Shown: positions 1-9,072, numbered from the stretch's first letter. The stretch: DNA of 35,869 nt from an uncultured Peptococcaceae bacterium (GCA_958417755.1 CATZDY010000019.1:1-35869); one strand, 5' to 3'. The notes: generated by a model not told the origin, from the letters alone. Program-made: numbers and translations.

Positions 1-421
1 AAGCAGCATTGATCAATGAGCCCACCAAAAACGGATACCCCAGTTGTTGTATCCAATGCAACCAACCCATAAGGCTTAACCCAGGAAATCCTGCGGCCAA
101 ATGAATTGATTTCACCTTAGAACCTAGGATTAACCTTCCCATCATATAATTGAGAGTAAAGAAAAAGGGCACCGCAATTTTGCAGATAATACCTGTAATC
201 ACTGCAGCCACGGCATTGGCGCGAATACACTTTGATAATAAGAATGTCAAAGGCACACTAATGATTGGAATTGGAAGAAATTCAAATATAATTCCCACTG
301 CCATACCAGCAGCTATTTTCCGCGGAGAATCCGGTAATTCCATGATATGTTTTATATGTGACTTATATTGGGCCATATAACGAGAAAACACAATTTTCTT
401 CCGTCCATTTAGCTTATCCAT
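1..421 (-). CDS. DUF2062 membrane protein, 3' part beyond left edge
   Basis: An open frame runs on the minus strand from an ATG at 421 through the left edge without a stop, about 140 codons. The translation has a basic N-terminus, then a PRKIAAGMAVG segment at about residues 35-45, a short hydrophobic stretch with a PIPI turn, and further hydrophobic segments with NYMMGR. This pattern (P-R-x-I-A-x-G, small-residue-rich helices, conserved prolines) is that of DUF2062 proteins, small integral membrane proteins of unknown function. No good ribosome site precedes the ATG at 421; the internal Met at residue 16 is an alternative start. It is the first gene after the tal terminator and is transcribed in the same direction. 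The family call is from pattern memory and the C-terminus is missing. Confidence 0.7.
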   Translation of the reverse strand, partial: MDKLNGRKKIVFSRYMAQYKSHIKHIMELPDSPRKIAAGMAVGIIFEFLPIPIISVPLTFLLSKCIRANAVAAVITGIICKIAVPFFFTLNYMMGRLILGSKVKSIHLAAGFPGLSLMGWLHWIQQLGYPFLVGSLINAA

Positions 422-576
422 AAAAGGAAAATATTTTTATTTATCTGGAATGGAGCAAGAATAATAACCTTTCCCTGCCCACCTAAGGTGAAACTTCCAA
501 TCTATTGAATAAGAATTGAAAAACCAATGAAAACAAGATAAGAATCATTTGAGAAGACCGTTTCAGTATACCCTTA

Positions 577-620
577 ATAAAAAACACCGTCAAGTGCCTA
601 AGGCAAATTCACGGTGTTTT
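577..620 (-). terminator. Intrinsic terminator after transaldolase
   Basis: Arms AAAACACCGT (581-590) and ACGGTGTTTT (611-620) are perfectly complementary, with a smaller TGCCTTAGGCA stem inside. Read on the minus strand it is followed by six Ts, which fits rho-independent termination of the fba-tal transcript 13 bases past the tal stop. Confidence 0.9.
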
Positions 621-632
621 GTTATGCTTATG

Positions 633-1280
633 CTATTGTTTGGGAACCTTCTCCCAATCTGCTAGAAATTTATCTATACCAATATCCGTTAAAGGATGGT
701 GCAACATTTGTTCAATGACTTTATACGGAATGGTAGCAATATCCGCACCAGCCAAAGCAGCCCAAGTCACATGCAAGGGGTGACGAATACTGGCGGCAAT
801 AACTTTGGTGGTAAATCCATGGATGCCATACATATCCATAATGTTTCGTACCAGCTCAAGGCCATCTTCCCCTATATCATCCAACCTTCCCACAAAAGGG
901 CTTACATAGGTGGCTCCTGCCAAAGCAGCCAATAAAGCTTGATTGGCTGAAAAAACCAAGGTCACATTGGTCTTAATGCCTAGGGCAGAAAGGCTTTTTA
1001 CAGCCTTTAGCCCTTCCCCTGTCATGGGAAGTTTCACCACCACATTGGGATGAATATTGGCTAAGTCTTTGGCCTCTGCAATCATATCCGAAGCTTTTAT
1101 ACTAATGGCCTCTGCACTCACTGGTCCATCCACAATGGCAGTAATGGCCTGTACCATGCCAGCAAAGTCTTTTCCCTCTTTGGCAATCAGAGAAGGATTG
1201 GTGGTCACCCCACTGATGACCCCCAAATCCCAGGCTGCTTTTATTTCCTCTAAATTAGCGGTATCGATAAAAATTTTAAT
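633..1280 (-). CDS. tal: Transaldolase, short TalC/MipB (fructose-6-phosphate aldolase-like) family
   Basis: Cytosolic Schiff-base aldolase that moves dihydroxyacetone units between sugar phosphates in the non-oxidative pentose phosphate pathway. The protein is about 215 residues, the usual length of the short TalC class. Seen: N-terminal KIFIDTANLEEI, GVTTNPSL, the Schiff-base lysine in VVVKLPMT (about residue 83), TLVFSANQA and the SPFVGRLDD loop. Start choice: the GTG at 1289 overlaps the AGGAGG (1289-1294) itself, so it can hardly be used. Eight bases after that AGGAGG lies ATT (1278-1280), exactly where family members begin (M-K-x-F-I-D-T). I therefore infer an ATT start. The gene follows fba; its ribosome site overlaps the fba stop, so translation is probably coupled. 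Confidence 0.95.
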   Translation of the reverse strand: MKIFIDTANLEEIKAAWDLGVISGVTTNPSLIAKEGKDFAGMVQAITAIVDGPVSAEAISIKASDMIAEAKDLANIHPNVVVKLPMTGEGLKAVKSLSALGIKTNVTLVFSANQALLAALAGATYVSPFVGRLDDIGEDGLELVRNIMDMYGIHGFTTKVIAASIRHPLHVTWAALAGADIATIPYKVIEQMLHHPLTDIGIDKFLADWEKVPKQ

Positions 1281-1288
1281 ATTGGACA

Positions 1289-1294
1289 CCTCCT
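1289..1294 (-). promoter_or_regulatory. Ribosome binding site that decides the tal start
   Basis: Perfect AGGAGG on the minus strand, overlapping the TAG stop of fba (1293-1295) and the in-frame GTG at 1287-1289. The only codon at normal spacing (8 bases) is ATT at 1278-1280. Confidence 0.75.
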
Positions 1295-2153
1295 AGCACT
1301 TAGCTTTTCCGGAGCTACCAAAAACTCTAATTTTTTCCCTAATAATTTCCACTGCAGCATCCCTGGCAGGGCCTAATATTTTTCTGGGATCAATTTCTTT
1401 GGGATTTGCATCCAGTATCTGTCGGCAAGCTGCCACAAAAGCTTCCCGAATATTGGTATCAATGTTTACTTTATGCACTCCCATGGTAATGGCTTCTTGA
1501 ATGGCTTCACTGGGAACCCCGGAAGAACCATGTAGAACGATGGGAATGTTAATCAAGGAAGCTATCTTTTTCAAGCGGTCAAAATCTAGTTTCGGCTCAC
1601 CTTTATACTGGCCGTGGGCAGTGCCAATGGCAATGGCAATGGAACCAACGCCGGTTTGCTCCACAAAATATTTAGCTTCATCAGGATCTGTAAACATGGC
1701 ATCCCTTTCGGATACGCTGATATCATCTTCTGTTCCGCCTATTTTCCCCAATTCCGCCTCCACAGACACACCCATGGGAGAAGCAGCGGCAATAACTTGA
1801 CGGGTCAAGGCAATATTTTCCTCCAAGGGCAACTTGGACCCATCAATCATAACCCCACTAAAACCATTGCGCAAACATTGCATCACTTGACCAAAGCTAG
1901 TGCCATGATCCAAATGCAAAGCAACGGGAATTTTGGCTTCTGCAGCAGCTTCTTTGGCCATGGCAGTAATAAATCCTATGCCAGCATATTTAATGGCCCC
2001 CTGACTGGCCTGCATGATAACAGGGGACTGCTCTGCTTCAGCAGCCCGTACAATGGCTTGCACAATCTCCATATTGTTACAATTAAAAGCACCAACGGCA
2101 TATCCACCTTTTTGCGCGTCAAGCAATAAATCTTGTACAGGAACAAATGGCAT
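1293..2153 (-). CDS. fba: Class II fructose-1,6-bisphosphate aldolase
   Basis: Zinc-dependent aldolase that splits fructose-1,6-bisphosphate to dihydroxyacetone phosphate and glyceraldehyde-3-phosphate in glycolysis and gluconeogenesis; cytosolic. About 286 residues, normal for the Firmicute FbaA type. Seen in order: GAFNCNNME near the N-terminus, the LHLDHG motif with catalytic Asp and first zinc His, EAELGKIGGTED, GTAHGQYKG and LHGSSG with the other zinc histidines, and NIDTN for phosphate binding. I start at the ATG at 2153, which has GGGAG seven bases upstream and matches the family N-terminus (MPFVPVQDLL). An upstream ATG at 2177 would add eight residues but has no ribosome site. It is followed directly by tal, with no gap. 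Confidence 0.96.
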   Translation of the reverse strand: MPFVPVQDLLLDAQKGGYAVGAFNCNNMEIVQAIVRAAEAEQSPVIMQASQGAIKYAGIGFITAMAKEAAAEAKIPVALHLDHGTSFGQVMQCLRNGFSGVMIDGSKLPLEENIALTRQVIAAASPMGVSVEAELGKIGGTEDDISVSERDAMFTDPDEAKYFVEQTGVGSIAIAIGTAHGQYKGEPKLDFDRLKKIASLINIPIVLHGSSGVPSEAIQEAITMGVHKVNIDTNIREAFVAACRQILDANPKEIDPRKILGPARDAAVEIIREKIRVFGSSGKAKC

Positions 2154-2322
2154 CGTATTTCTCCCGGGGTTCGTCATATATCATCGAACCATCTTTCAAC
2201 AAGTCATATGGTATGATTCACGAAAATGGATATACCAATCATAACAAGCAAGCTTATGTATTGCCATTGAAATTGCTGAAAGATTTTCCGGGATCCCTCC
2301 CTTCCTTTTTGGTTTTATTTGT

Positions 2323-2344
2323 ATGATGATTGATCATTCATCAT
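2323..2344. repeat. 22-bp near-perfect palindrome upstream of fba
   Basis: ATGATGATTGA followed directly by TCATTCATCAT, centred on TGATCA, with one mismatched pair. It sits between the stop of the cysteine-rich gene (2390) and the fba start (2153). There is no U-tract, so it looks more like a protein-binding site than a terminator, but this is inference. Confidence 0.4.
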
Positions 2345-2389
2345 GAGCAAAAACAAAATTCTATAGCACCTAAACCATGAATCATACGT

Positions 2390-3076
2390 TCAAGTTTTAT
2401 TTCGTTTCTCAGGTCCAATGGGTCCTTTTATTTTACGGCTCCGGGCCAAACTATCTAAATAATCAAAGCCATTTTGCGCCAAACCGATTTCATCCACTTG
2501 TTGAATCACCTGTAAATCCTCTTCATTTTCCGCATAAATAATATTAATACTACCACAACTTTTGCAATGCAATTCCAGGCGATCCGGGTAAATTTCCACC
2601 CCAATTTGCATGCTACCACATTGACAATACAATCCATTCCTTTGGGCAATGCCATACAAACATTGCAAGACCTCATTCATAATTTTGCTATTATGAAAAA
2701 AGCCGTCTCCTCCGAATTCGTCCACCAAGCCATCCATACCTTCTGTATTGGCCAATGCGCGGCATACCATATCCGAAGAACCAAGATAAGCCATATCCAA
2801 ACCTGCATGGGGACATGTTAATGCCACCAAATTTCCTGACCATAGGTTTTTACCGGAATACATGTAAGAATGACTGTCCCCGCAAAATGCGCAAGAAACC
2901 GTAATACTATATTGAGAAAAATCTTTGGTATACAGATCAAATTTCAAAGTTCCACAAGAACAAAATAATTCAAACACAATATTCTTACCCACAGCAAATC
3001 TACACAATGAATGGAAATCTACCTGACCACATTCCGGACAACGCATTGCCAATACGATTTCAGAACAGACAGACAT
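2390..3076 (-). CDS. Cysteine-rich protein of unknown function
   Basis: I do not recognise a named family. About 228 residues from the ATG at 3076, which has GGAGGTG seven bases upstream; frames extending upstream to 3169 lack a ribosome site and contain a glycine run encoded by that site. Visible: CPECG near residue 13, then CSCG, CAFCG, C-P-H, CQCG and CKSCG, that is, several half zinc-ribbon knuckles spread over the whole protein, alternating with beta-strand-like stretches. The tail is lysine/arginine rich. There is no signal peptide or membrane segment. It lies between the Yip1-type gene and fba, where many related Firmicutes carry spo0F. The cysteine pairs suggest metal binding, perhaps as a structural zinc protein; function is open. 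Confidence 0.75.
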   Translation of the reverse strand: MSVCSEIVLAMRCPECGQVDFHSLCRFAVGKNIVFELFCSCGTLKFDLYTKDFSQYSITVSCAFCGDSHSYMYSGKNLWSGNLVALTCPHAGLDMAYLGSSDMVCRALANTEGMDGLVDEFGGDGFFHNSKIMNEVLQCLYGIAQRNGLYCQCGSMQIGVEIYPDRLELHCKSCGSINIIYAENEEDLQVIQQVDEIGLAQNGFDYLDSLARSRKIKGPIGPEKRNKT

Positions 3077-3244
3077 TACTACACCTCCCCCCGGAGCCAC
3101 CATGGTCTCCGTGATGTTTATGCTAAAACGATTCGCCACCCGAGGAAAAATTCCTTCGAACGAATGCAAGTTTCATTTGTGAAAAATACGTCTTCCCAAC
3201 AGAAAAGGCGATTTTATCCATTCTTGCTTCTATATCTTAGGTTT

Positions 3245-4063
3245 TTATAGATACATTTGTTCCATTGACATAACCAGAGGTATCAAAGCACCTATAAAGA
3301 AAATGAAAAGCAAAATCCCAATCACCAACATACCCAAAGGGGGCAACAGAACCACCAATACGGCCCGACCTGTAGTCAGTTGGTGCACTTCTCGAATGCC
3401 CAGGCATAATAAGATGGCACCCCAAACACTGGCTCCAAGGCTAAATAGGAAACTAAATATATTGGCCATACTTTCAGGGGTTAAAAGAAATAAAATCAAA
3501 TTCAAAGGCATAAAAATCAGCATAGGCAAAGAAGATAGGGCTAATACAGTCAATACCCCAATCCCTCGGCCTCGGCCACCGAAAAAATCCGCCAACAAAT
3601 GCAACAAACCACTATACATAAACCAGGAAATTAACATAATCAGCAAAAAGGTAATCATGAAAAAAGGACCTACGATGGTTGATAAAACCTGCATATCCGT
3701 TGCATTTATCTGCATATGCCAGCTGCTACTTGACATCACATAGGTAACCAGGCAACTTAATAAGCTAATCAAAACATACAAGATAATCCCCTTGACCCAA
3801 GGTGGATTTATAGCCACTTCCCTCATGGTATGCACGGGATCAAACAATATGCCATAAATAAGCTCAAAAATTCCCTTCTTCTTTGGGTTTGGTAGAACTT
3901 TTGTCTTTTCTTGCTGTTCAGGAAAGGCCAGATTATTCCCCTCTTCTTCCTCTATCAGGGCTTGGTCTCCTAGAACCCTTTCCTCCATTATTTTTTCCTT
4001 TTGGCCATCTTCTATTTCCCTTACACTTTGTTGTTCCTCTCTGCTATCCTGTTTTTCTTCCAT
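3245..4063 (-). CDS. Yip1-domain integral membrane protein
   Basis: About 272 residues. The first 75 or so are highly charged and Glu/Lys/Gln rich, predicted cytosolic and possibly helical. A DPVHTMREVA segment then leads into five hydrophobic helices (GIILYVLISLL..., FFMITFLLIMLISW..., GVLTVLALSSLPM..., SFLFSLGASVWGAILL..., AVLVVLLPPLGMLVIG...). This arrangement is that of bacterial Yip1/YckC-like proteins, whose function is mostly unknown. The start at 4063 has GGAGGTC seven bases upstream; an ATG at 4099 has none. It is followed upstream in the operon by sppA with a 54-base gap, so membrane quality control is a possible theme, by inference only. Confidence 0.8.
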   Translation of the reverse strand: MEEKQDSREEQQSVREIEDGQKEKIMEERVLGDQALIEEEEGNNLAFPEQQEKTKVLPNPKKKGIFELIYGILFDPVHTMREVAINPPWVKGIILYVLISLLSCLVTYVMSSSSWHMQINATDMQVLSTIVGPFFMITFLLIMLISWFMYSGLLHLLADFFGGRGRGIGVLTVLALSSLPMLIFMPLNLILFLLTPESMANIFSFLFSLGASVWGAILLCLGIREVHQLTTGRAVLVVLLPPLGMLVIGILLFIFFIGALIPLVMSMEQMYL

Positions 4064-4117
4064 ATCAAAAGACCTCCAAATCAATTCATTCCCTAGCACT
4101 AGCCTTTAAACAACAAA

Positions 4118-5044
4118 TCATTCCATTTTCAGCCAAACTGAGGGATCCTTGTCTTCTAAAATTGGGGGTTGTAATGCAGGCATTTTCGTGTTTTTGGAGC
4201 TAAAAATACTCTCCCAAAAACCAGCTTCATAAAAGGTGGTGGTCTCAGGATTCTCTCCGATTCCCGCACGCTCTCCAGCCAAGCGAATTGCATCATAATA
4301 ATTGCCCAATTGATCCACCAAACCCAAGTCTTTGGCTTGACGTCCGGTAAAAACCCTGCCATCAGCCAAGGCAAGTACAGCATTACGGTCCATTTTTCTG
4401 CCCTCTGCCACTACATCCACAAATTGGCCGTACATATCATCAATAATGCCTTGAAATACTGTTTGTTCCTCTGGGGTTATTTCTCTGTCAGAAGCTCCCA
4501 TATCCTTCATCGTACCGCTTTTAAAGGTATGGGTTTCTATCCCCAATTTATCATAAAGTCCTTGTAAATCAGTCACATCCATCCTTACTCCAATGCTTCC
4601 TGTTAATGTTGTGGGATTGGCCACAATTACATCGCAAACCGAAGCAATCCAATAGGCTCCGGAAGCCGCGGTATCCCCCATGGAAGCTACCACCACTTTG
4701 CCGGATTTTCTGAGGCGTTCAACCTCTGTGGCAATTTCCTGGGTAGCGCCTGCACTCCCCCCTGGGCTATCTAAACGCAATACCACAGCGCCGATTGAAG
4801 GATCATTCATTGCTTGGCGTAATTTTTTCATAATATCATTAGACCCAGCACCTTCTGCCCAAATGCCTCCTTGGGAACCACCCATAATGGTTCCTTGAAT
4901 GTTAATAATGCCAACTACTTTCCCTGTTCCTCCATGGGCATATCCATTAATCTGCGGGCCTGTTCTTCCTCCTACCAATAGGGCAATCAATAAAACCACC
5001 ACAACCAAACCCACAATACCTGCTCCAATCACTGTTTTTTTCAC
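4118..5044 (-). CDS. sppA: Signal peptide peptidase SppA (S49 family)
   Basis: Membrane-anchored serine protease that degrades cleaved signal peptides. About 308 residues from a GTG at 5044 with GGAGG six to seven bases upstream, length normal for the Gram-positive SppA. An N-terminal membrane anchor (VIGAGIVGLVVVVLLIALL) is followed by the S49 core: IINIQGTI, VVLRLDSPGGS, GDTAASGAYW with the nucleophile Ser, LTGSIGV, and the general-base Lys in FKSGTMKDMG. The Ser/Lys dyad is therefore intact. It lies in a cluster with pyrG upstream and a Yip1-type membrane protein downstream. Confidence 0.94.
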   Translation of the reverse strand: MKKTVIGAGIVGLVVVVLLIALLVGGRTGPQINGYAHGGTGKVVGIINIQGTIMGGSQGGIWAEGAGSNDIMKKLRQAMNDPSIGAVVLRLDSPGGSAGATQEIATEVERLRKSGKVVVASMGDTAASGAYWIASVCDVIVANPTTLTGSIGVRMDVTDLQGLYDKLGIETHTFKSGTMKDMGASDREITPEEQTVFQGIIDDMYGQFVDVVAEGRKMDRNAVLALADGRVFTGRQAKDLGLVDQLGNYYDAIRLAGERAGIGENPETTTFYEAGFWESIFSSKNTKMPALQPPILEDKDPSVWLKME

Positions 5045-5200
5045 CTTTCGCACCTCCGTCCAAATCCAATATATCTTTTTAAAATACATACATGACTTTT
5101 CCTTACCCAATATCCTTTTCTTACTCTTTTGGTTGAACAACCCATAAGCTCTTGCATATTATTTCCCTATGAACAATAAAAAACCTTGCTAATTTTTATA

Positions 5201-5231
5201 AAAACAAAAAACCGGCGAAAATGCCGGTTTT
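5201..5231 (-). terminator. Intrinsic terminator at the end of pyrG
   Basis: Arms AAAACCGGC (5208-5216) and GCCGGTTTT (5223-5231) with a six-base loop, followed on the minus strand by a T-rich run. The stem overlaps the pyrG stop codon (5230-5232). sppA therefore probably needs its own promoter or read-through. Confidence 0.88.
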
Positions 5232-6843
5232 ATTTTTTTTCATGTTGATAGGCAATGGCAGCTTGAATAAAATCCAAGAAAAGGGGATGGGGTCTGTTGG
5301 GTCTTGACTTAAATTCTGGATGAAATTGAGTGCCCAAAAACCACGGATGATCGGGCAGCTCTACCACCTCCACCAGCTCTCTATCAGGGAAAATTCCGGT
5401 AAACTTCATTCCGCCATCTATCAACTGCTTGCGATAATTGTTATTCAGCTCGTAACGGTGGCGGTGGCGTTCATAAATATCATCACATCCGTAGGCTTTA
5501 TAGGCTAAAGAATCAATTTTCAATTGACACTGATAGCGTCCTAAGCGCATGGTACCACCCATTTTATCCAATTCCTTTTGTTCAGGAAGCAAATCAATTA
5601 CTGGATAAGGTGTTTGGGGATTAAACTCCGAACTATTGGCATCAGTCCAATGCAAGACATGACGGGCATACTCCACCACTGCCAACTGCATGCCCAAACA
5701 AATTCCTAAATAAGGGATTTGTTTGGTTCTGGCATACTGTATGGCTTGGATTTTTCCCTCTATGCCCCTGTCACCAAAACCTCCTGGCACCAACACCCCG
5801 TCCACATCTTGCAAGAAATTTTGAGCCAAAGCATTTTCTAATTCCTCAGAATTGATCCATTTGATTTTTACTGCTACGCCATGCCGCAAACCAGCATGCC
5901 GCAAGGCTTCAGAAACACTGAAATAGGCATCAGGCAACGATACATATTTACCCACCAGGCCAATGGTTACATGGCCTGATAAATTCCGCATACGATTAAC
6001 CATTTCTTCCCATTCGCACAGGTCTGGTTCTTGACATTCTAGTCCCAACATGCGAATGACTTTTTCCGCCAGCCCTTCTTTCTCCAACATCAAAGGCACT
6101 TCATAGATGGAAAAGGCATCCACTGTTTGAATCACTGCATCTTTATCCACATTACAAAAAAGAGCCAATTTTTCTGCTACTTCTTGGGGGAATGGCTTTT
6201 CAGTCCGGCACACGATGACATCCGGCTGAATGCCAATACTGCGCAATTCTTTCACACTATGTTGGGTAGGTTTGGTTTTTAGTTCGTTGGCTACTTTTAA
6301 ATAAGGAACCAAGGTTACATGAATATACAATACATTTTCTTTGCCCACATCTGCCCTTAACTGTCGAATGGCTTCTAAAAACGGCAAGGATTCTATATCT
6401 CCCACTGTACCGCCTATCTCTGTGATGACCACATCAGTACCACCCTGTTCTAAGGCCACTCTTTTGATATGGTCTTTGATCTCATTGGTAATATGCGGAA
6501 TCACCTGTACTGTGGCTCCCAAATAATCGCCCCGGCGTTCTTTGTTAATGACAGAATAGTATATCCCACCAGTGGTTACATTACTGGTTCTGCTTAAATT
6601 TACATCAATAAACCGTTCATAATGTCCTAAATCTAAATCTGTTTCTGCACCATCATCTGTTACAAAGACTTCTCCATGTTGATATGGACTCATAGTTCCT
6701 GGATCCACATTGATATAGGGATCTAGCTTTTGAATGGCCACCTTAAGCCCCCGACTTTTCAACAAACGCCCCAAAGAGGAAGCTGTAATTCCCTTCCCTA
6801 AAGACGAAACCACTCCACCTGTTACAAATATAAATTTGGCCAT
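5230..6843 (-). CDS. pyrG: CTP synthase
   Basis: Makes CTP from UTP, ATP and glutamine, the last step of cytidine nucleotide synthesis. 537 residues, full family length. N-terminal synthetase domain with FVTGGVVSSLGKG (P-loop) at residues 6-18 and the DPGTMSPYQHGEVF segment; C-terminal class I glutamine amidotransferase domain with the nucleophile Cys at about 382 in YLGICLGMQ, and the terminal His/Glu in QFHPE. ATG at 6843 is preceded by GGAGGCTGTT. A consensus promoter is 48 bases upstream. The short leader shows no attenuator hairpin, unlike the pppGGGC/attenuator leader known from Bacillus pyrG. Confidence 0.98.
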   Translation of the reverse strand: MAKFIFVTGGVVSSLGKGITASSLGRLLKSRGLKVAIQKLDPYINVDPGTMSPYQHGEVFVTDDGAETDLDLGHYERFIDVNLSRTSNVTTGGIYYSVINKERRGDYLGATVQVIPHITNEIKDHIKRVALEQGGTDVVITEIGGTVGDIESLPFLEAIRQLRADVGKENVLYIHVTLVPYLKVANELKTKPTQHSVKELRSIGIQPDVIVCRTEKPFPQEVAEKLALFCNVDKDAVIQTVDAFSIYEVPLMLEKEGLAEKVIRMLGLECQEPDLCEWEEMVNRMRNLSGHVTIGLVGKYVSLPDAYFSVSEALRHAGLRHGVAVKIKWINSEELENALAQNFLQDVDGVLVPGGFGDRGIEGKIQAIQYARTKQIPYLGICLGMQLAVVEYARHVLHWTDANSSEFNPQTPYPVIDLLPEQKELDKMGGTMRLGRYQCQLKIDSLAYKAYGCDDIYERHRHRYELNNNYRKQLIDGGMKFTGIFPDRELVEVVELPDHPWFLGTQFHPEFKSRPNRPHPLFLDFIQAAIAYQHEKK

Positions 6844-6890
6844 AACAGCCTCCTATTTCACCATAAATTCCTAAGGACATAATCTATCAT

Positions 6891-6919
6891 ATTTTATCTG
6901 CGACCCAATTTTCTGTCAA
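6891..6919 (-). promoter_or_regulatory. Sigma-A promoter of pyrG
   Basis: On the minus strand TTGACA (6914-6919), 17 bases, TAAAAT (6891-6896). One mismatch to consensus in total. Transcription should start near 6884, about 40 bases before the pyrG ATG. Confidence 0.85.
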
Positions 6920-7084
6920 GATAAAGGATTTTAAAACCAATTTTGGCAACCATAATTTTTTAACAGTGTTTCTACTTTTTATCAATATCATTGCATTATT
7001 TATCAATCAATAACTCACATCATAATCCATTATCTTGCTCAATCATGAATCTTCCGCCATACACGCATATATAGTGAAAAGCTA

Positions 7085-8770
7085 CTACATTTTTTCTGGT
7101 GCACTGACGCCCAATAGATGCAAACAATTAACCAATACCACCCGGGTGGCTTCCACTAACACCAAACGGGCCTTTGTCAATACTGCATCTTCTGTCATCA
7201 CCCGATGGGCATTATAAAAACTGTGAAAAAGTCCGGCAACTTCATGCACATAACGAGTCATCCTGTGGGGGGCCAAATCCCGCACGCAGGAAGCCACTTC
7301 ATCAGGTAAATCCGCCAGTTTTCTAGCCAATGCCAACTCAGCCTCTTCCTGTAAGGGAAATATATCCTCCAATACAACCTCTTCTCCCTTTGCTTCCTGC
7401 TGGGAAAATTGCTTTAATATACTACAAATCCTGGCATGGGCATATTGTACATAATAGACCGGGTTATCATTGGAATTGGCCTTAGCCAAATCCAAATCAA
7501 AGTCCAGATGACTATCAGCACTGCGCATGACAAAAAAGAAACGGGCAGCATCTGTCCCCACTTCTTCCAGCAATTCATCCAAGGTCACAAATTGGCCCGT
7601 GCGTTTGCTCATACGGACAATTTCTCCGCCCCTATACAAACGTACCAATTGCATGATGATAATCTGCAAGGCATCGGGATCATACCCCAAAGCCTTGATG
7701 GCTCCCTTCATACGGGGTACATGGCCATGGTGATCAGCGCCCCAAATGTTAATGACCCACTGAAATCCCCGCTGAAATTTATTCATATGATAAGCAATAT
7801 CTGCTGCATAATAGGTGGGGATTCCATTGCTTCGTACCACCACTTCATCCTTTTCCAGACCAAATTCTTTGCCTTTAAACCACCAAGCATCTTCATTTTC
7901 ATATAAATATCCATTATTTCTCAATCTTGTCACAGCTTCATCCACAAATCCTGATGCGTGCAAAGATTGTTCAGAAAACCAAACATCATAGTGAACCCCA
8001 AAATTCTCCAGTGAATTTTTAATGGCTACCAACTTTTCTTGCAGGGCATATTGCACTAATTTTTCTCTGCGCACCTTCATATCCACATGGACATATTGCT
8101 CCCCGTATTTCTCCACAAAACCACGCATAGTATCCACAATATCGTCACCATGATAGCCTTCCTCCGGCATCACAGCTTCTTTCCCCAATAGTTGAAAATA
8201 GCGTACTTCTAAAGAACAACCAAACTGTTCAATTTGGTTCCCTGCATCATTTATGTAAAATTCCCGGCTCACTTCATATCCAGCAAAATCCAACAATGAA
8301 GCCAAAGTATCCCCTAACGCCGCTCCTCTGGCATTGCCCATATGCAACAAACCAGTGGGATTGGCGCTAACAAACTCCACCTGCACTTTTTTCCCTTGCC
8401 CCATATTGACTCTTCCATAGGCTGGCCCTGCCTTCACTATCTCTGGCAAAACCTTTAACACCCAATTGGCCTGCAAATAAAAATTAATAAATCCTGGCCC
8501 TGCAATTTCTACCCTTTCCAAAGGCAATGTGGAGGAATCCAGCTCTGCCACCAAAGCCTCCGCAATTTTGCGTGGGGCAGTACGGGCTGGTTTAGCCAAT
8601 AACATGGCCAGGTTTGTGGCAAAATCACCATTTTCTTTTTCTCGGGGAACTTCCACCACAAAAGCTGGCGCTTCTACCTTTGGCAGTATTCCTTTTTCAC
8701 TGGTTTTATGCAATGCATTTATCAATAGCCCTGTTAGGTCCATTCGAATTTGTTCCACCAAACCGCTCAA
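7085..8770 (-). CDS. argS: Arginyl-tRNA synthetase
   Basis: Class I synthetase that charges tRNA-Arg in the cytosol. 561 residues, full length. Seen: N-terminal Add1-type domain (about 1-120), the HIGH-type signature in SANPTGLLHMGNARGAALGD (about 130), REFYINDAGNQI, the KMSKS-type MSKRTGQFVTL near 375, and the C-terminal anticodon-binding domain ending in GVSAPEKM, a typical ArgRS ending. The start is TTG at 8770 with AAGGAG eight bases upstream. It precedes pyrG with a 240-base gap that contains the pyrG promoter. Confidence 0.97.
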   Translation of the reverse strand: MSGLVEQIRMDLTGLLINALHKTSEKGILPKVEAPAFVVEVPREKENGDFATNLAMLLAKPARTAPRKIAEALVAELDSSTLPLERVEIAGPGFINFYLQANWVLKVLPEIVKAGPAYGRVNMGQGKKVQVEFVSANPTGLLHMGNARGAALGDTLASLLDFAGYEVSREFYINDAGNQIEQFGCSLEVRYFQLLGKEAVMPEEGYHGDDIVDTMRGFVEKYGEQYVHVDMKVRREKLVQYALQEKLVAIKNSLENFGVHYDVWFSEQSLHASGFVDEAVTRLRNNGYLYENEDAWWFKGKEFGLEKDEVVVRSNGIPTYYAADIAYHMNKFQRGFQWVINIWGADHHGHVPRMKGAIKALGYDPDALQIIIMQLVRLYRGGEIVRMSKRTGQFVTLDELLEEVGTDAARFFFVMRSADSHLDFDLDLAKANSNDNPVYYVQYAHARICSILKQFSQQEAKGEEVVLEDIFPLQEEAELALARKLADLPDEVASCVRDLAPHRMTRYVHEVAGLFHSFYNAHRVMTEDAVLTKARLVLVEATRVVLVNCLHLLGVSAPEKM

Positions 8771-9072
8771 TTCCTTAGCTCCTTTCCATCCATAAGCTCA
8801 AAAAATATGCCCCCGGAAAAATTCCCGGAAGCCACCAATTTGTTTTAACAGTATAGCCTTCCCCCTGTGTCATTTCCCATAAGCCTTCCATTCATTTCAA
8901 AAAATACTCTCTTCATTGGCCAACCAAACCTTTTCATGCCATAGGGTTATACCCTCCAAAACCATTCTACCCACAGATTTCCTCTTTTATATTCTACCAT
9001 ATCATGCTTATGAAAACGAAGCAACTCCCAAAATCGCAAAACAATACCCTATCCGAAAACATCTTGACATCC
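8771..9072. other. Intergenic region before argS, no gene seen
   Basis: About 300 bases between the iorB terminator and argS. No open frame with a ribosome site on either strand. A TATACT at minus-strand position 8851-8856 could be a -10 for argS but no good -35 lies at 16-18 bases. No T-box sequence (GGGTGG core) is present, so argS does not appear to be T-box controlled. Confidence 0.5.

Noticed and set aside
1614..2129. 171-codon plus-strand open frame opposite fba
   Set aside because: Complete overlap with fba catalytic motifs on the other strand; no ribosome site and no recognisable domain.
7436..7906. 156-codon plus-strand open frame opposite argS
   Set aside because: Shadow of argS; no ribosome site, no family resemblance.
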